Source: Vitellaria paradoxa (taxonomy: Eukaryota > Streptophyta > Magnoliopsida > Ericales > Sapotaceae). Taken from it: a stretch of 64,000 nucleotides of DNA. A program made the translations under genes and the position numbers. Under the pieces are notes generated by a model that searched no databases, had not been told where the DNA came from, and saw only the letters and a list, made by a program, of their open reading frames with translations. Positions 22,676-34,653 of the stretch are shown in pieces; the stretch's first letter is position 1; every line of letters begins with the position of its first letter. Location of the stretch: positions 26,838,471-26,902,470 of the forward strand of contig CM034244.1 of assembly GCA_019916065.1 (NCBI GenBank), written 5' to 3'.

Positions 22676-24194
22676 TGCTTGTTCTTGTTTAATTACCTCA
22701 CTCCAAGATAAAAGCTCAAATAAAAATTCAGATTATAAATTCAAATTTAAAGAAAATGTTAAGTGAGGTAAATCAAGACAAGTTTTCCCCCAAGTGCAAG
22801 GTGTGGTTGAAGCACAAAATAACTGGTAAGTCCCAGGTCATTTCCACAGGGATCTAGGGAGTAATGAAGTGAATGACTCTAATGGAGATTAATTTGGCAA
22901 AACACAACTCACAGAAAAATGTGAAATAGAAAATTAAAATCTGATTTGGTTGGTTGATGGTTTTGAACTAATTTTCCAAAAGCAAAGTGAATTTAAACTA
23001 AAAGATTAAGTGATAAAAAGGTTGAGCAAGACAAGTTTAATACCAATCCGAATGAATTTCAAGTGCCAAGAGTTTATAAATTACCAAATCAATTTGTACT
23101 GATTTTTGAGAAAATTAATTTCAATTGAAACAAACCATGGATTAAACACTCAATGTGCATAACCTATTTTAAGGACAATAGGAGTTCTAATTCTAGCAAC
23201 CCACATACAACAATGTCATGAGAGTTCTAAGTTAAGCAACACCTATGAACTCATCAATAGGATATACAAAGTTGGATTAATCGGGTCTTGAATCAATGAG
23301 TTCTAAGACACCCAGCTGCAAATTGACTTGATAACCATAAGAACTCAAAGTAAATCCATGAAGTTCGGCCACTTGAGATTCATTGGAAGGTATTACCCTT
23401 GCCTTGGCCCAAGAAGACTTAGCCGAGCATGTTAAAAAGAAGAAAAACAGAAGTGGAAATCTGATTGGAAGACATTACAATCTGAAATTGAAAGTTAAAT
23501 GGATTTAGAACTGAAAATCTGATTACAGAAATTGGAATGAATTCAAAATGTAAATCTCAAAAACTCTAATGCCGAATTGAAATTCCCATGTAAAACTATG
23601 AACTCTCAATGAATTTCTCTCCAAAACTCTCTCTACGAAAATCTGAATCTCCTTTCCCGAATTTTTCTCTGTTTTCTTTTCGTGTGTCTCTACTCCACTT
23701 CTCTCTTCTCTCTCCTCTCTTTCTCTCTCCTCTAACCGAATGTAGTCCTCATGATGGCTCCTTCTCTCTCCTATATCTTTTTTTACTGATTTGCCCTCCC
23801 TGGATTGCAGGTTACATCACATGGGAGAAGTTGGGGTCACATGGAATTCGTTGCTGTGAAGAAGCTTATATTCGAATACAGTAAAACCATATTCGAATAT
23901 GATCCTCTGCTGCAGAAATTTCCAGAATAGTGATTCTGATCTCTTTGCATTGATTTCAACTGAATTTTCTTCTTCTTCTGAAATAGCTTCAATCCTTTGA
24001 TGTGTTGTGCAGCATGCTTTCTTCTCAACATCCTCAATGTAGCTTAATTTCTTGTTTTTGTGATGGAAATCAACACATATTCCACTTTGGAGATATGGAG
24101 ATGAAATCTGCACAAAACATAGATTTTATATCTTTTTATGATGTGTGCAAGTGTAATTTGAATGTATAAATATGTAACAATTGATGTCCAATCA
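22676..24194 (-). repeat. 3' LTR of element 2
   Basis: 1,519 bp; on the minus strand it starts TGATTGGACATC and ends GAACAAGCA. It contains the palindrome pair at 23,869-23,899 and a TATA-like GATATAG (minus strand) at 23,772-23,778, about 92 bp downstream of the pair in the minus sense. Nearly identical to 34,654-36,162. Confidence 0.93.
23869..23899. promoter_or_regulatory. Paired TATTCGAATA boxes in U3 of the 3' LTR
   Basis: Exact boxes start at 23,869 and 23,890, 21 bp apart, about 300 bp into the LTR and upstream of the TATA-like site. Conserved in the 5' LTR at 35,837 and 35,858 despite nearby substitutions. No binding factor is known. Confidence 0.6.
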
Positions 24195-24206
24195 CACACC
24201 CCCCAA
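24195..24206 (-). other. Polypurine tract of element 2
   Basis: CACACCCCCCAA on the plus strand, purine-rich on the minus strand, directly adjoining the 3' LTR. It is followed by the phrase ACTAGTCCCTAGTAAT, which resembles GCTAGTCCCTGGCAAT in element 1. Confidence 0.8.
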
Positions 24207-25909
24207 CTACAACATTACTAGTCCCTAGTAATGCTTCTAATAGAAGAAATAGGAGAGAAATCCAAAAGCATTAATTTCATTTCAATTTGAATGATATTTC
24301 AGCTATTCATATGGAATTAGTCAACACCATGAGCAAAAATTATCATAAGCAAAGTTTAAAATTTAAAATTTTATAAGAGATGTGAAACTTGCCAAATGTG
24401 TGAAATGAATGTGAATGAATAGCAGCTTTTAACTCTATCAATCTTAACATACATCTTTAGAACTTCATTTAATTCTGAACTTTGCATTCCATTTCATTCC
24501 CAAGTTTTGACTTCAAATCTCACCTTGGAATTCACTCCAAAGAAAATAGAGCACACAAGGTTTCACTCAAGATGCCCCTTATTAAGAGTAAATGTTCATC
24601 AAATTCTAGAAGGTGGCATCAACAAGTCAAAAACGATGTATTCAAGAAAGAATTAGACTTGGCATAACTCCATGAAGGAATGATGTAGCAAAGTAATTTC
24701 AGAATTTTCACCATGATTCCCTAATTCCTAAATTTCACAATTGAATGAAAATTCTTCAAAGATCAATTAGGACTTGCAATGGGTTGTAATGGGGCCATGA
24801 GGTTTAATAAGGTAATAGAAGGAAAGGATAAGGAATTCAAAAACTGATTTGGAACACTGAAATAAACTTTCTTCCACCCTTCTCCAATTCATTTATTTTT
24901 TTTTTTTTTTTTTTAGAAATTTACCTCAAGTGAATGTACTTCAAAATTAAAACAGTTTCCACCTTTTTGATTTTCTTTTTATCAACAATTTCCCTTAACA
25001 ATTCCTTTTTCCTCATTCCATTCATTTTTCTTTCTTCTCACCTCCAAATCCCAAAATGTTGTTCATTTCTCTTCCTTAATATTTTCAGTGTATTCCAATC
25101 TGTTAGGGAAGGCTAAAGAGCATTCATAATGGTTAAGGGTATGATGTGGTAAGAATAAAGAAGTATGAATGCTCTAATAAAGCTCAAACTTGGCTCCAAG
25201 GATGATGTTCATCAAAGAAAAGGAAAATTTTTTTTAAGCTCAAAAGATAAGAAAAATGGCCTAATATCATTTCCTTGGTTTCATTTCATTCAACCATAAA
25301 AACTAAGAATCAGAAGTCTAGTTCCATTCTTCCATCACTTCACAAACACCCAAAGCAAAATAGTATAAGTGGAGTTATTGAAGGAATTTGAAGTGCAAAA
25401 AGCTTGAGCTTTTGGAAAGCCCTTAGAGTAAATGAAGTCTCTCATGAACAAAGTTTAAGGCTCAAATATCTCACTTCAGGTTTTAAGTCTCCACTATATC
25501 TAGAAATCCATAAAACACATTATTCATTCATAAATTCATTCCTCAAGACAAATGTTAGATCAACAATCCTCAAACTAAATCCATTCACACACTTTTCAAC
25601 TTAAAAACACATGGCAATCACAACAACTCTTTAAAATTCCATACTTCAACTCAGCTCAATCCAATTTATGCAAATGACATCACTAATTCCAAGAAAACAG
25701 AAATTTCATTCATTCCAAGTTGTAAGTTCAAAGTCATAGGTAGCAAAAGTAAAACAAAACAACTTAAACCTAATCAAAAGAAACAAACAGCAGGAACATT
25801 AATCCAAATCCTATTGTTGACAAAACATATTTGAAATATTCTGAAGATTTGCTGTCAAAAATCTGGTTTCAAGGACAAAAGAGTCTGGATCATGGCTGAA
25901 GTACTGAAA
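24207..25909 (-). other. 3' noncoding region of element 2
   Basis: About 1.7 kb without a supportable ORF, between the accessory gene and the polypurine tract. Its position matches 1,407-3,413 in element 1. It contains A/T runs near 24,895-24,915. Confidence 0.6.
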
Positions 25910-27290
25910 TTAAGCATTTCTCCCTTCTTGACTCCATTCGAATATGCTCTCCACCATTCGAATAAGCTTTTGCTGCCCCTGTCTCAGCTCACTCACTTCC
26001 CTCATCAGTACTTCTTGATTTTTCTGGATTAATGTCAACTTCTCCTCTGTGCTCATAGGGACTGCTTCAGTTGCCTCCTCCTCTGCTGGCTGCTGCTGGT
26101 TGTTCTCAACTGCAGGTGGAGCAGCCTTCTTCAATTGTCCTCGACTTCGATTCATAGATATCTTGTCTATCAAAGGAGCAGCTTTCACAATGGCCATTCC
26201 TACCTCTTCCTCTATTCCCAAAAAGTGCTGAATTATCTCTGTAATTAAACCTCCAAAAGGCAGCCCAGCAGTGGATTCTGGTTTCTCTACCACATGAGAA
26301 ATAACCAACCAAATGTGGTAAGGTAAATCCATGGGAATGCCTAACAACAACTTTCCCATAATCATGGCTTGTTCAAGAGTGATGGTTGACTTGTAAGCAT
26401 GTGGCAGAAATAAAGAACAGACTAGCATGTGAAGGATATTACTTTTGGGAGTAATTCCTGACTTGGACATCCTAGCAGTGGTCCATTGAGCTTGAGGGTT
26501 GGCTGTGAAGAGCCTAGCCAAATTGTCCTTATGCAATTGCTTCTCCCATCGTGCTTTTTGTTTAGGTGTGGATTCGGGTATTCTTTCAACAGGCAAGTGA
26601 CCTATGAAAGAAATCTTCTCAAGATTCAAACTAATTCTCTTCCCTCTAACCTTAGAGTTTATCTCAGGTCTCCCATGAATCATGCCCACTTCAGCATTTG
26701 AATAAAACTCTCTCACATATGGTACCACAGCCCTCCTACTTGTTGTAACCCAATGTGCCCAGCCCCTTTTCTCAAATAATTCTAACAATTCATAGGGTGG
26801 TTCATTGTAATCCTCCAATTTAATTCCTCTTTCACTCAACACAGCTCTCTTGCTGTAATTCTCATCATATTTCAGCTTTGAAGCTTTGTTGGAAAACCTC
26901 AAGTTATCAAAAGAACCCTCATCAAACAGATCATGGTCAGATTGTGCTTCAGGTTCATCCTCAGGAACCTTTTCAGAGGTGTGGACCTCATGCTCAGTAG
27001 CAGTCAGTGTGTTCCTTAGTAGGCACATTCTCAGGAACTCCAACAGAGTTTTCCTTTTCAACATTAGAGACATGATCATCATGTCTCTCACTCAAACTCT
27101 CATTACCTACAGAATGGAATGATTCTGTTCTAGAGGAGGACCTACGGTCTGATTTAGAAGATGACAGTTCATATGTTATGGGTTCCTGAACAACAAGTGA
27201 AGAACCCTTACCATGTTGGCTCAAAATCCTCATGCTCCTTCTTTTAGCCTTACCTTTGTAAGCCATCTTCTTCATCCTCTTTGGTGGCAT
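25910..27290 (-). pseudogene. Accessory protein of element 2 (post-pol ORF), one frameshift
   Basis: Minus-strand ORF of about 460 codons, starting at the ATG at 27,290 and switching frame near 27,000; the rest is open to 25,910. The N-terminus is strongly basic (MPPKRMKKMAYKGKAKRR), resembling a nuclear localisation signal. A Ser/Glu-rich stretch follows. The central domain has KLKYDENYSKRAVLSERGI, ELFEKRGWAHWV, VREFYSNAE and VRGKRISLNLEKISFIG, a pattern I associate with the 'putative plant transposon protein' domain (Pfam PF20167). The end is Gln/Glu-rich and probably coiled coil (EVLMREVSELRQGQQKLI). There is no signal peptide or membrane helix, so it does not look like an envelope protein. 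It lies behind its own palindrome cluster and TATA-like site (27,485-27,582), suggesting separate transcription. Function unknown; nuclear or DNA binding is inference. Confidence 0.7.
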
Positions 27291-28372
27291 CTTGCTTCAA
27301 TTGATTCTCCACCCTTTATCAGAAATTCTCCAAAGCTGTAAACCCTAGCTTCTTCAATCGCAGCTCTGTATCTGAATCTTCCTTTCAATGTCAACTCAAA
27401 ATCACACTCAGATAATCTGAAAGTAAAAGACTGGAAGAAGATGTGGAATGGTGAAGGTTTCAGGGTTGTGGGCACCAGGGCTCGTATTCGAATAGAACAG
27501 AAACTTGAATGGGGCCACTCACGGGTATATACAGGATTTAAAACCGACATCATATTCGAATACCCAGACCCATATTCGAATACAGGTTATCAGCAATTTG
27601 CAATTCCAGTGTCCAGAAAACCAGAAATTCTTCCCCCACTTCTTAAGAATACTCAAATTAAGTTTTGCCAACAGCTAGGATTCGAAAATTATTTCAAAAG
27701 AAATAACTAATTCAAGAAGAAGTTTTGCAATTTTTCCAAATTTTCAAAAATTTTTTTTTTCAAATTTTCAACATATGCAAACTCAAACTGACATAAGCAT
27801 GATCTTAATTCAATTCAAGCAATTCCAAATCATATTCAAAACATTCTGATCATATACAATCACTCAATTCAGCAAATTTCAGTAAAAATACTATTCACAT
27901 CCACAAACTCAGATTGTGTCCCCCCCAACTAAAATCATGCATTGTCCTCAATGTATTAAACCAGCAAATTAAAGAAAGGTTGGTGAAGTAACATACCTGA
28001 AGATTGTGAATGAAAATTCAACTTATTACCAAGAAATGAAAGCTGATAGTCAGCTGCTGTGACCAATTCCCCACCAACTTGTTTCAAGCTCACATTTCAG
28101 CAGTGGCAAGGCATTTAGTCCAGCTACTGCATGATCACAGCTGCAGTTGCAATTGCAACTGATCACATCAGATTTGACTAGATTCTTTTCATCAAGCAGA
28201 TTCTTCACTTCCTCAGTTGAGTACTACTTGCAGCTGAAAACTGAAGGTTAGCAATAACCATATACAACCTCTTTTTTTTTTTTTTTTTTTTACAAAAACA
28301 AAAGAAAACAGAAAATCAAAAGCATAACAGAACCTACACTACTATGATACAAAATCAGAATTCTTCCTTCAT
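27291..28372 (-). other. Spacer between pol and accessory gene of element 2
   Basis: Contains an internal purine tract (minus strand) at 27,920-27,926 next to CATTGTCCTCAATG (27,938-27,951), a poly(T) run near 28,270-28,290, and the palindrome cluster at 27,485-27,582. No ORF is supportable here. Confidence 0.55.
27485..27582. promoter_or_regulatory. Three TATTCGAATA boxes upstream of the accessory gene
   Basis: Exact boxes start at 27,485, 27,553 and 27,573; the last two are 20 bp apart. A TATA-like GTATATAC lies at 27,525-27,532, downstream of the pair in the minus sense, and the accessory ATG is at 27,290. The arrangement copies that of U3 (pair, then TATA-like site). Confidence 0.55.
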
Positions 28373-31300
28373 TCAAACAGAATTTGGGGGATCTTCAAGA
28401 TCCCAACTCTCTACTTCAGCAACAAAATTCTCATGATACTCTTTCAATCTCTGTCCATTCACTCTAAAAACATTCTTGGAGGTTGGATTTTGAATGTCAA
28501 CAGCCCCAAACTCAGTGATGTTCTGAATCACATATGGACCACTCCATCTGGACTTCAATTTCCCGGGAAACAAGTGTAACCTTGAGTCATACAACAAAAC
28601 CTTTTGACCCACAAACAACTCTCTTTTGAGGATATGTGTATCATGCCATTTCTTCACTCTATCCTTGGTGATCTTAGCATTCTCATATGCATCATTCCTA
28701 ATCTCCTCAAGCTCATTTAGTTGCAATTTTCTTTGAAAACCAGATTCAGTGATGCTCTCATTAAAATGTCTCACTGCCCAAAAGGCCTTGTGTTCAAGTT
28801 CCACAGGAAGATGACAAGCTTTTCCATACACTAACCTATAAGGAGACATGCCTAGGATAGTCTTGTAGGCAGTCCTATAAGCCCAAAGTGCATCAACCAA
28901 TTTCAAAGACCAATCTTTCCTTGTGGGATTCACTGTTTTTTCAATGATTCTTTTGATCTCTCTATTGGCTAATTCAGCTTGTCCACTTGTTTGGGGGTGG
29001 TAAGATGTTCCAACTTTGTGTAACACCCCATACTTCTTCATCAAAAGACCAACATGTCTATTGCAAAAATGTGTTCCCCTATCACTTATCATGGCCTTTG
29101 GCATTCCAAATCTTGAAAACACATTTTCCTTCAAAAATTTTATCACTACCTTGTGGTCATTGGTCCTAGTTGGTATGGCTTCTACCCACTTTGAAACATA
29201 ATCCACTGCCACTAAGATATACTCATTGCCAAATGAATTCACAAATGGTCCCATAAAATCCATACCCCAACAATCAAAGATATCAAGCACATAAATGGGG
29301 TGAAGTGGCATCATGTTTCTCCTAGTGATTTTACCAAGCCTTTGACACCTATCACAAGCAACACAAAAGGCATGCACATCCCTAAACATGGTAGGCCAAA
29401 ACAATCCACTCTGTAAAATCTTTGCCACTGTCTTCCTAGCTGAAAAATGACCTCCACATGCAAGAGTATGACAAAAACTAATGACACTCTGGGCTTCACT
29501 CTCGGGTATGCATCTCCTTATGACTTGATCTGAGCAATACTTAAACAAATAAGGGTCATCCCAGAAAAAGTGTCTCACATTCCTAAAGAACTTCCTTCTA
29601 TCCAGCATGGTCCAGTGAGAAGGCACAATACCTGAAGCTAGGTAGTTGGCTATATCTGCAAACCAAGGTACCTCAGAAGAGTCTATGTGGAACAACTGCT
29701 CATCAGGGAATGTCTCATTGATGGGAGAATCAAAAGATGCTAAATCCTGATGTGGGAGTCTAGAAAGGTGATCAGCAACTACATTTTCAACTCCCTTTTT
29801 GTCCTTGATTTCTAAATCAAATTCTTGAAGCAGAAGAATCCATCTAATAAGTCTAGGCTTAGCATCAGGTTTGGTCAAGAGATACTTCAAAGCAGCATGG
29901 TCAGTGTATACTATGACATGGGAACCTACCAGGTATGATCTGAACTTGTCCAAGGCATATACTACTGCTAGCAACTCCTTCTCAGTAGTAGTGTAATTCC
30001 TTTGTGCTTCACTAAGGGTTTTGCTAGCATAGTACAACACATGTGGTCTCCTATCCCTCCTCTGTCCTAGCACTGCACCAATGGCACAATCACTAGCATC
30101 ACACATGATCTCAAATGGTAAAGTCCAGTCTGGTGGCTGCATAATGGGAGCTGAGGTGAGCAAACTCTTAAGTCTATCAAATGAGGCCTGACACTCTGGT
30201 GTCCAATCAAAGGGAACATCCTGGGATAGAAGGTTGCACAAAGGTCTAGCAATGGCACTGAATGATGCAATAAACCTTCTATAAAACCCAGCATGGCCAA
30301 GAAATGATCTGATATCCTTAACACATCTAGGGGTAGGAAGTTTTTGAATAATTTCCACTTTAGCTTTGTCTACTTCTATCCCCCTAGAAGACACTATGTG
30401 GCCAAGGACAATTCCATGAGTTACCATAAAGTGGCATTTTTCCCAGTTCAAAACCAAGTTTTTCTCCTCACATCTAATCAAAACCTTCTCTAAGTTTCCC
30501 AAACATGTATCAAAGTCACTGCCATATACTGAAAAGTCATCCATAAAAACTTCAAGGAATCTCTCTACAAAATCACTAAACAGACTCATCATACATCTCT
30601 GAAATGTTGCAGGAGCATTGCAAAGACCAAAAGGCATACGCCTATATGCAAATGTGCCAAATGGGCAAGTGAATGTGGTCTTTTCCTTGATCCTCCAATG
30701 CAATCTCAATCTGATTATACCCAGAGTAACCATCCAAGAAACAGTAAAATGCATGCCCTGCCACTCTTTCCAATACCTGATCTAGGAATGGAAGAGGGAA
30801 GTGATCTTTCCTTGTGACTGCATTCAACTTTCTATAATCTATGCACATGCGCCATCCTGTTTGGATGCGCATTGGAACTAATTCCTCTTTTTCATTCTTA
30901 ATCACAGTCACTCCAGATTTCTTAGGCACTACCTGAGTTGGACTCACCCACTTAGAATCTGAGATGGGGTAGATAATTCCAGCATCCAAAAGCTTGATTA
31001 CCTCCCCTCTAACAACCTCTTTCATGTTGGGGTTGAGTCTCCTTTGCATTTGCCTAATAGGCTTGGCCTCATCCTCCAAAAATATTCTATGAGTGCAAAT
31101 CAATGGACTTATTCCCTGCAGATCTGCTATAGTCCAGCCCAAAGCTCCTCTATGCTTCCTCAAGACTTCCACAAGTCTATTTTCTTGGTCCAAACTCAGC
31201 TGAGATGAAATGACAGCTGGATAGGACTCTCCCTCACCCAAAAATACATACTTCAAGTCACTTGGCAAAGGTTTTCTCTCAGGTTTTGGTGGCTGGTCCA

Positions 31301-34300
31301 AAAATGACAGAGGCTTGGCTATGGACAGCTCTAAAGACTCAACAGATTGTCTCCACTGATTCATCATTAGCACTGAATTTTTCATTTCCTCAAATTCTCC
31401 TCCCTCACAATTCTCCAAGTCACAATCAGCTAGGAAATCTACTTGCTCATTATTCACTAAGGCTTTCTCCAAAGGGTCATCAAAATACTCTCTATCAAAG
31501 TGATCTTGAGTGGTTGTTTGAATCCAATCAACTTCCTCTACTTCCTCATAATCACTCGGCTGTTTGGTCACCTTGAAGATGTTTTTCTCAATTGTCATGT
31601 TTCCAAAGGAGAACTTGATAACTCCAGTTCTACAATTGATCAAGGCATTTGAGGTGGCCAAAAATGGTCTTCCTAGGATAACAGGTACAGCTGGTTGGTT
31701 TCCTTGAATGGGCTGAGTGTCTAGCACTATAAAGTCCACTGGAAAGTAAAAATGATCCACTTGAATCAAGACATCCTCAACCACACCCCTAGGGACTTTA
31801 ACTGACCTATCAGCAAGTTGTAGTGTCACCCTAGTAGGTCTAAGTTCTCCCAACCCCAGCTGTTTGTAAACAGTGAATGGTAAGAGGTTGACACTTGCAC
31901 CTAAATCTAGCAAAGCTTGATCTACCCTTTGATTCCCAATTAAGCAGGCTATGGTGGGGCAACCTGGATCTTTATATTTGGGAGGAGTTTTAAATTGCAA
32001 AATGGAGCTCACTTGTTCAGTCAAAAATGCTCTTTCTTTCACATTCATTTTCCTCTTAACAGTACACAAATCTTTCAAAAACTTTCCATAAGATGGATTT
32101 TGTTTAATTGCATCAAGTAAGGGAATATTGATTCTGACTTGTTTGAACAATTCATAGATGTCAGAATTCAAATTCTCTTTCTTGGCTTTGTTCAATCTTT
32201 GTGGAAATGGAAGTTTTGGAACAAATTCAGATTTGTCCAACTTGGTTTTATTCAAAATCTCTTTATTTTCAAAATCTTTTTCACTCTTTTCAAACTGATT
32301 TTCCTCAGAAATTTTTTTCTTATTGTCAGAAATTTCCTCTTTATTTTCAGAATTTACCTGCTCTGTTCTCTGGATTCTGATTTGCTGCTTACTGCTATTC
32401 GAATGTTGCTTGCTGGTATTCGAATATTCCTTTGGCTGCATCAGAATTTCCTGATTTTCTTGGCTCAAATTCTGCTTTTCCTCAAGTTTCTGCTGTCCAA
32501 CTTGCTGTTCCTCAATTAGTCTTTCATTTTGCTTCAATTCTTGCTCTTCATTCTGAAACATGATTTCTTTCTCAGAAGTGCTAAATTGCTGTTTCTGTTC
32601 ACTTTCTGTTCTGCTGTCCAGTTTCTGTTTCAGCTGCATTTCCTCTTCATTTTTCATTATTTCTTGCTCATTTTCTTCCTCAATTTCTTCAGCAGGTGGT
32701 TTGTAATCTGGCTTGACAATTTGCTTACCACTTCTCAATGTTGAAACAGCTTGTACATGCTCCAGATTTTCATTTGCAGCAGATGAAGATGATTCACTGA
32801 AATGAACTTGGCTTGTAGGATTTGGTCTTGGCTGAGATGGAAGCTTTCCTGATTCTCTGATGGTTAAAGCTTGAGTTAGCTTTGACAATTGACTTCGGAT
32901 GTCTTCCATGGCCCTGTTTGTCTGCTCTTGAAACTTGGAATTTTGATTGTTGGTTCCAATCTGCCCTTGCATAAATTGTTGCAAGGTGTCTTCCAAAGAT
33001 CTTTTGTGAGGTGGCTGATAAAAATTTGTATTCTGCTGAGGTTGAAAAGGCTGAGAAGGAAATGGTTGGGGTTGCACATTTTGTTGAGGTTGGTATTGTT
33101 GGTTCTGTGCTTCTGCTTTCCAAGAAAGGTTTGGATGATTTCTGTAGCCAGGGTTGTAGTTATTCGAATATGGACTATGGCCTTGCGAATATGTGTTCAT
33201 TCCCTGATTTTGATTGAAGGGTCTTGCAGCTTGTGTGGGATTTGCTTGACCATAGAGAACTTCCTTAAAAGCTGGAAGTGTTGGGCAATCATCAGTCCTG
33301 TGGTCTGCGGTTTCACACATCACACACTTCACTTCACTCTCCTTCAATGTTTGCTTCTTTTGCTCCATCAATTCAATCTTTCTTGACAATGCAGCCAACC
33401 TAGCTCCAACATCATCTGCCTCATTGAGATGGAACTTTCCTCTATCATTTGATCTGTCAGAAAATTCAGAACAAGATGGGGAGACTACCTCCCACTGTTT
33501 AGTGTTTTCAGCTAAAGCATCAAAGAAATGTAAAGCCTCTTCAGCAGTTTTGTCATAGAATTCACCATTACACATGGTGGCAACCAACATTTTCAGATTT
33601 GGAGTTAATGCATTATGGAAAAAATTAACAATTCTCCAAGATTCAAAACCATGATGTGGACATGCTTGCAATAATTCCTTGAATCTTTCCCATGCTTGAG
33701 CAAATGTTTCATTGGATTTACACACAAAATTCATTATTTGCTGTTGAAGAATTACAGTTCTATTTGCAGGAAAATATTTCTTCAAAAATTTTGTTTGCAT
33801 GTCTCTCCAAGTACCTATTGATCTAGGCTCAAGTGAATTCAACCACATTTTTGCCTTGTCTTTCAATGAAAATGGAAATAATTTAAGCCTAACCATGTCC
33901 TCATTAACATTCCTATCCATGCAAGTTCCACAAACATCTTCAAATTCTTTCATATGCATATAAGGATTTTCTGAGTCCATGCCATGAAAAGTTGGTAAAA
34001 GCTGAATTGTTCCAGGTTTAAGATAAAAATTCTGATGTCCATTTGGAAGAACAATGCAAGATGGAGTGGTTTGTCTAGCTGGATAAAGATATTCCTGGAG
34101 AGGTCTAAGGATGTTTTGATCCATTTGATCATTATCTCCTTGAACACTTCCTTCCGGCAGAACAGGTGGTGGATCCATATGTGCAACAGAAAATTCAGAT
34201 TGTGAATGTAGTGCAGCAAATTCAATCAATTCAGCAAGAGAAGATGGAGAATGCAATTCAGATCTGTTTCCAACAAGTTTACCAGACCTTAAAAGCATAA

Positions 34301-34322
34301 ACAGAAATTCAGACTGAAACAA
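28373..34322 (-). pseudogene. Gag-pol polyprotein of element 2, single frameshift in RT
   Basis: Minus-strand reading frame of about 1,980 codons, broken once by a one-base indel near 30,680-30,690. Upstream part (1,226 residues): Gag domain about 120-250 (LFPFSLKDKAKMWLNSL, FLKKYFP), CCHC zinc knuckle about 334-348 (CVMCETADHRTDDC), a long Gln/Glu-rich linker, retropepsin about 770-880 with LLDLGASVNLLP near 805, and the RT start from about 1,087. Downstream part (793 residues in its own numbering): RT with FMDDFSVYG near 70, RNase H about 210-330 ([15 protein letters not shown]), integrase with an HHCC zinc domain and catalytic Asp near 497, Asp near 557 and Glu near 593. The C-terminal part has [10 protein letters not shown] single gag-pol ORF is normal for Athila. 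All catalytic residues I looked for are present, so the frameshift is the main visible defect. Palindrome pairs lie inside the linker (32,396-32,426, 33,161-33,191). Confidence 0.93.
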
Positions 34323-34628
34323 AACTCCAATCTAAACTCCTAACTTCACAATTTCATCTACTGATTCACAGAGAATTGCAACTACAGCTCTCAGCAGAGA
34401 AATGCAGCCGTATTCGAATATCAGATGAAATAGTTTCAAATCAGAAATTCAGGATTCAGATGCAAACAGTCCTAAAACTAAACTAACAACTAAAACTATA
34501 AAAGAAATAGAAATAGAGATGAAACAAAGTTACTCAACAAGTTAAGCAGCTCTGTTGTTGAAAATGGTGGTGAGATGTACTGCCAGTTAATGCTCCAAAG
34601 GCTCAAAACACCATTGCTTCTCAAAGAT

Positions 34629-34645
34629 CCCCGGCAATGGCGCCA
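34629..34645 (-). other. Primer-binding site of element 2 (tRNA-Asp type)
   Basis: The minus strand reads TGGCGCCATTGCCGGGG eight bases inside the 5' LTR. TGGCGCC at the PBS is characteristic of Athila-type elements primed by tRNA-Asp; one internal base differs from the form I recall. Confidence 0.8.
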
Positions 34646-34653
34646 TAAATTTG

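Noticed and set aside
25910..27290. Accessory ORF as a retroviral envelope gene
   Set aside because: Its position fits 'env-like', but there is no signal peptide, membrane helix or cysteine-rich ectodomain; the N-terminus is basic and the end is coiled-coil-like.
32139..33386. Plus-strand ORFs of 70-165 codons opposite gag-pol
   Set aside because: They are antisense shadows of the real minus-strand gag-pol frame, with hydrophobic low-complexity products.
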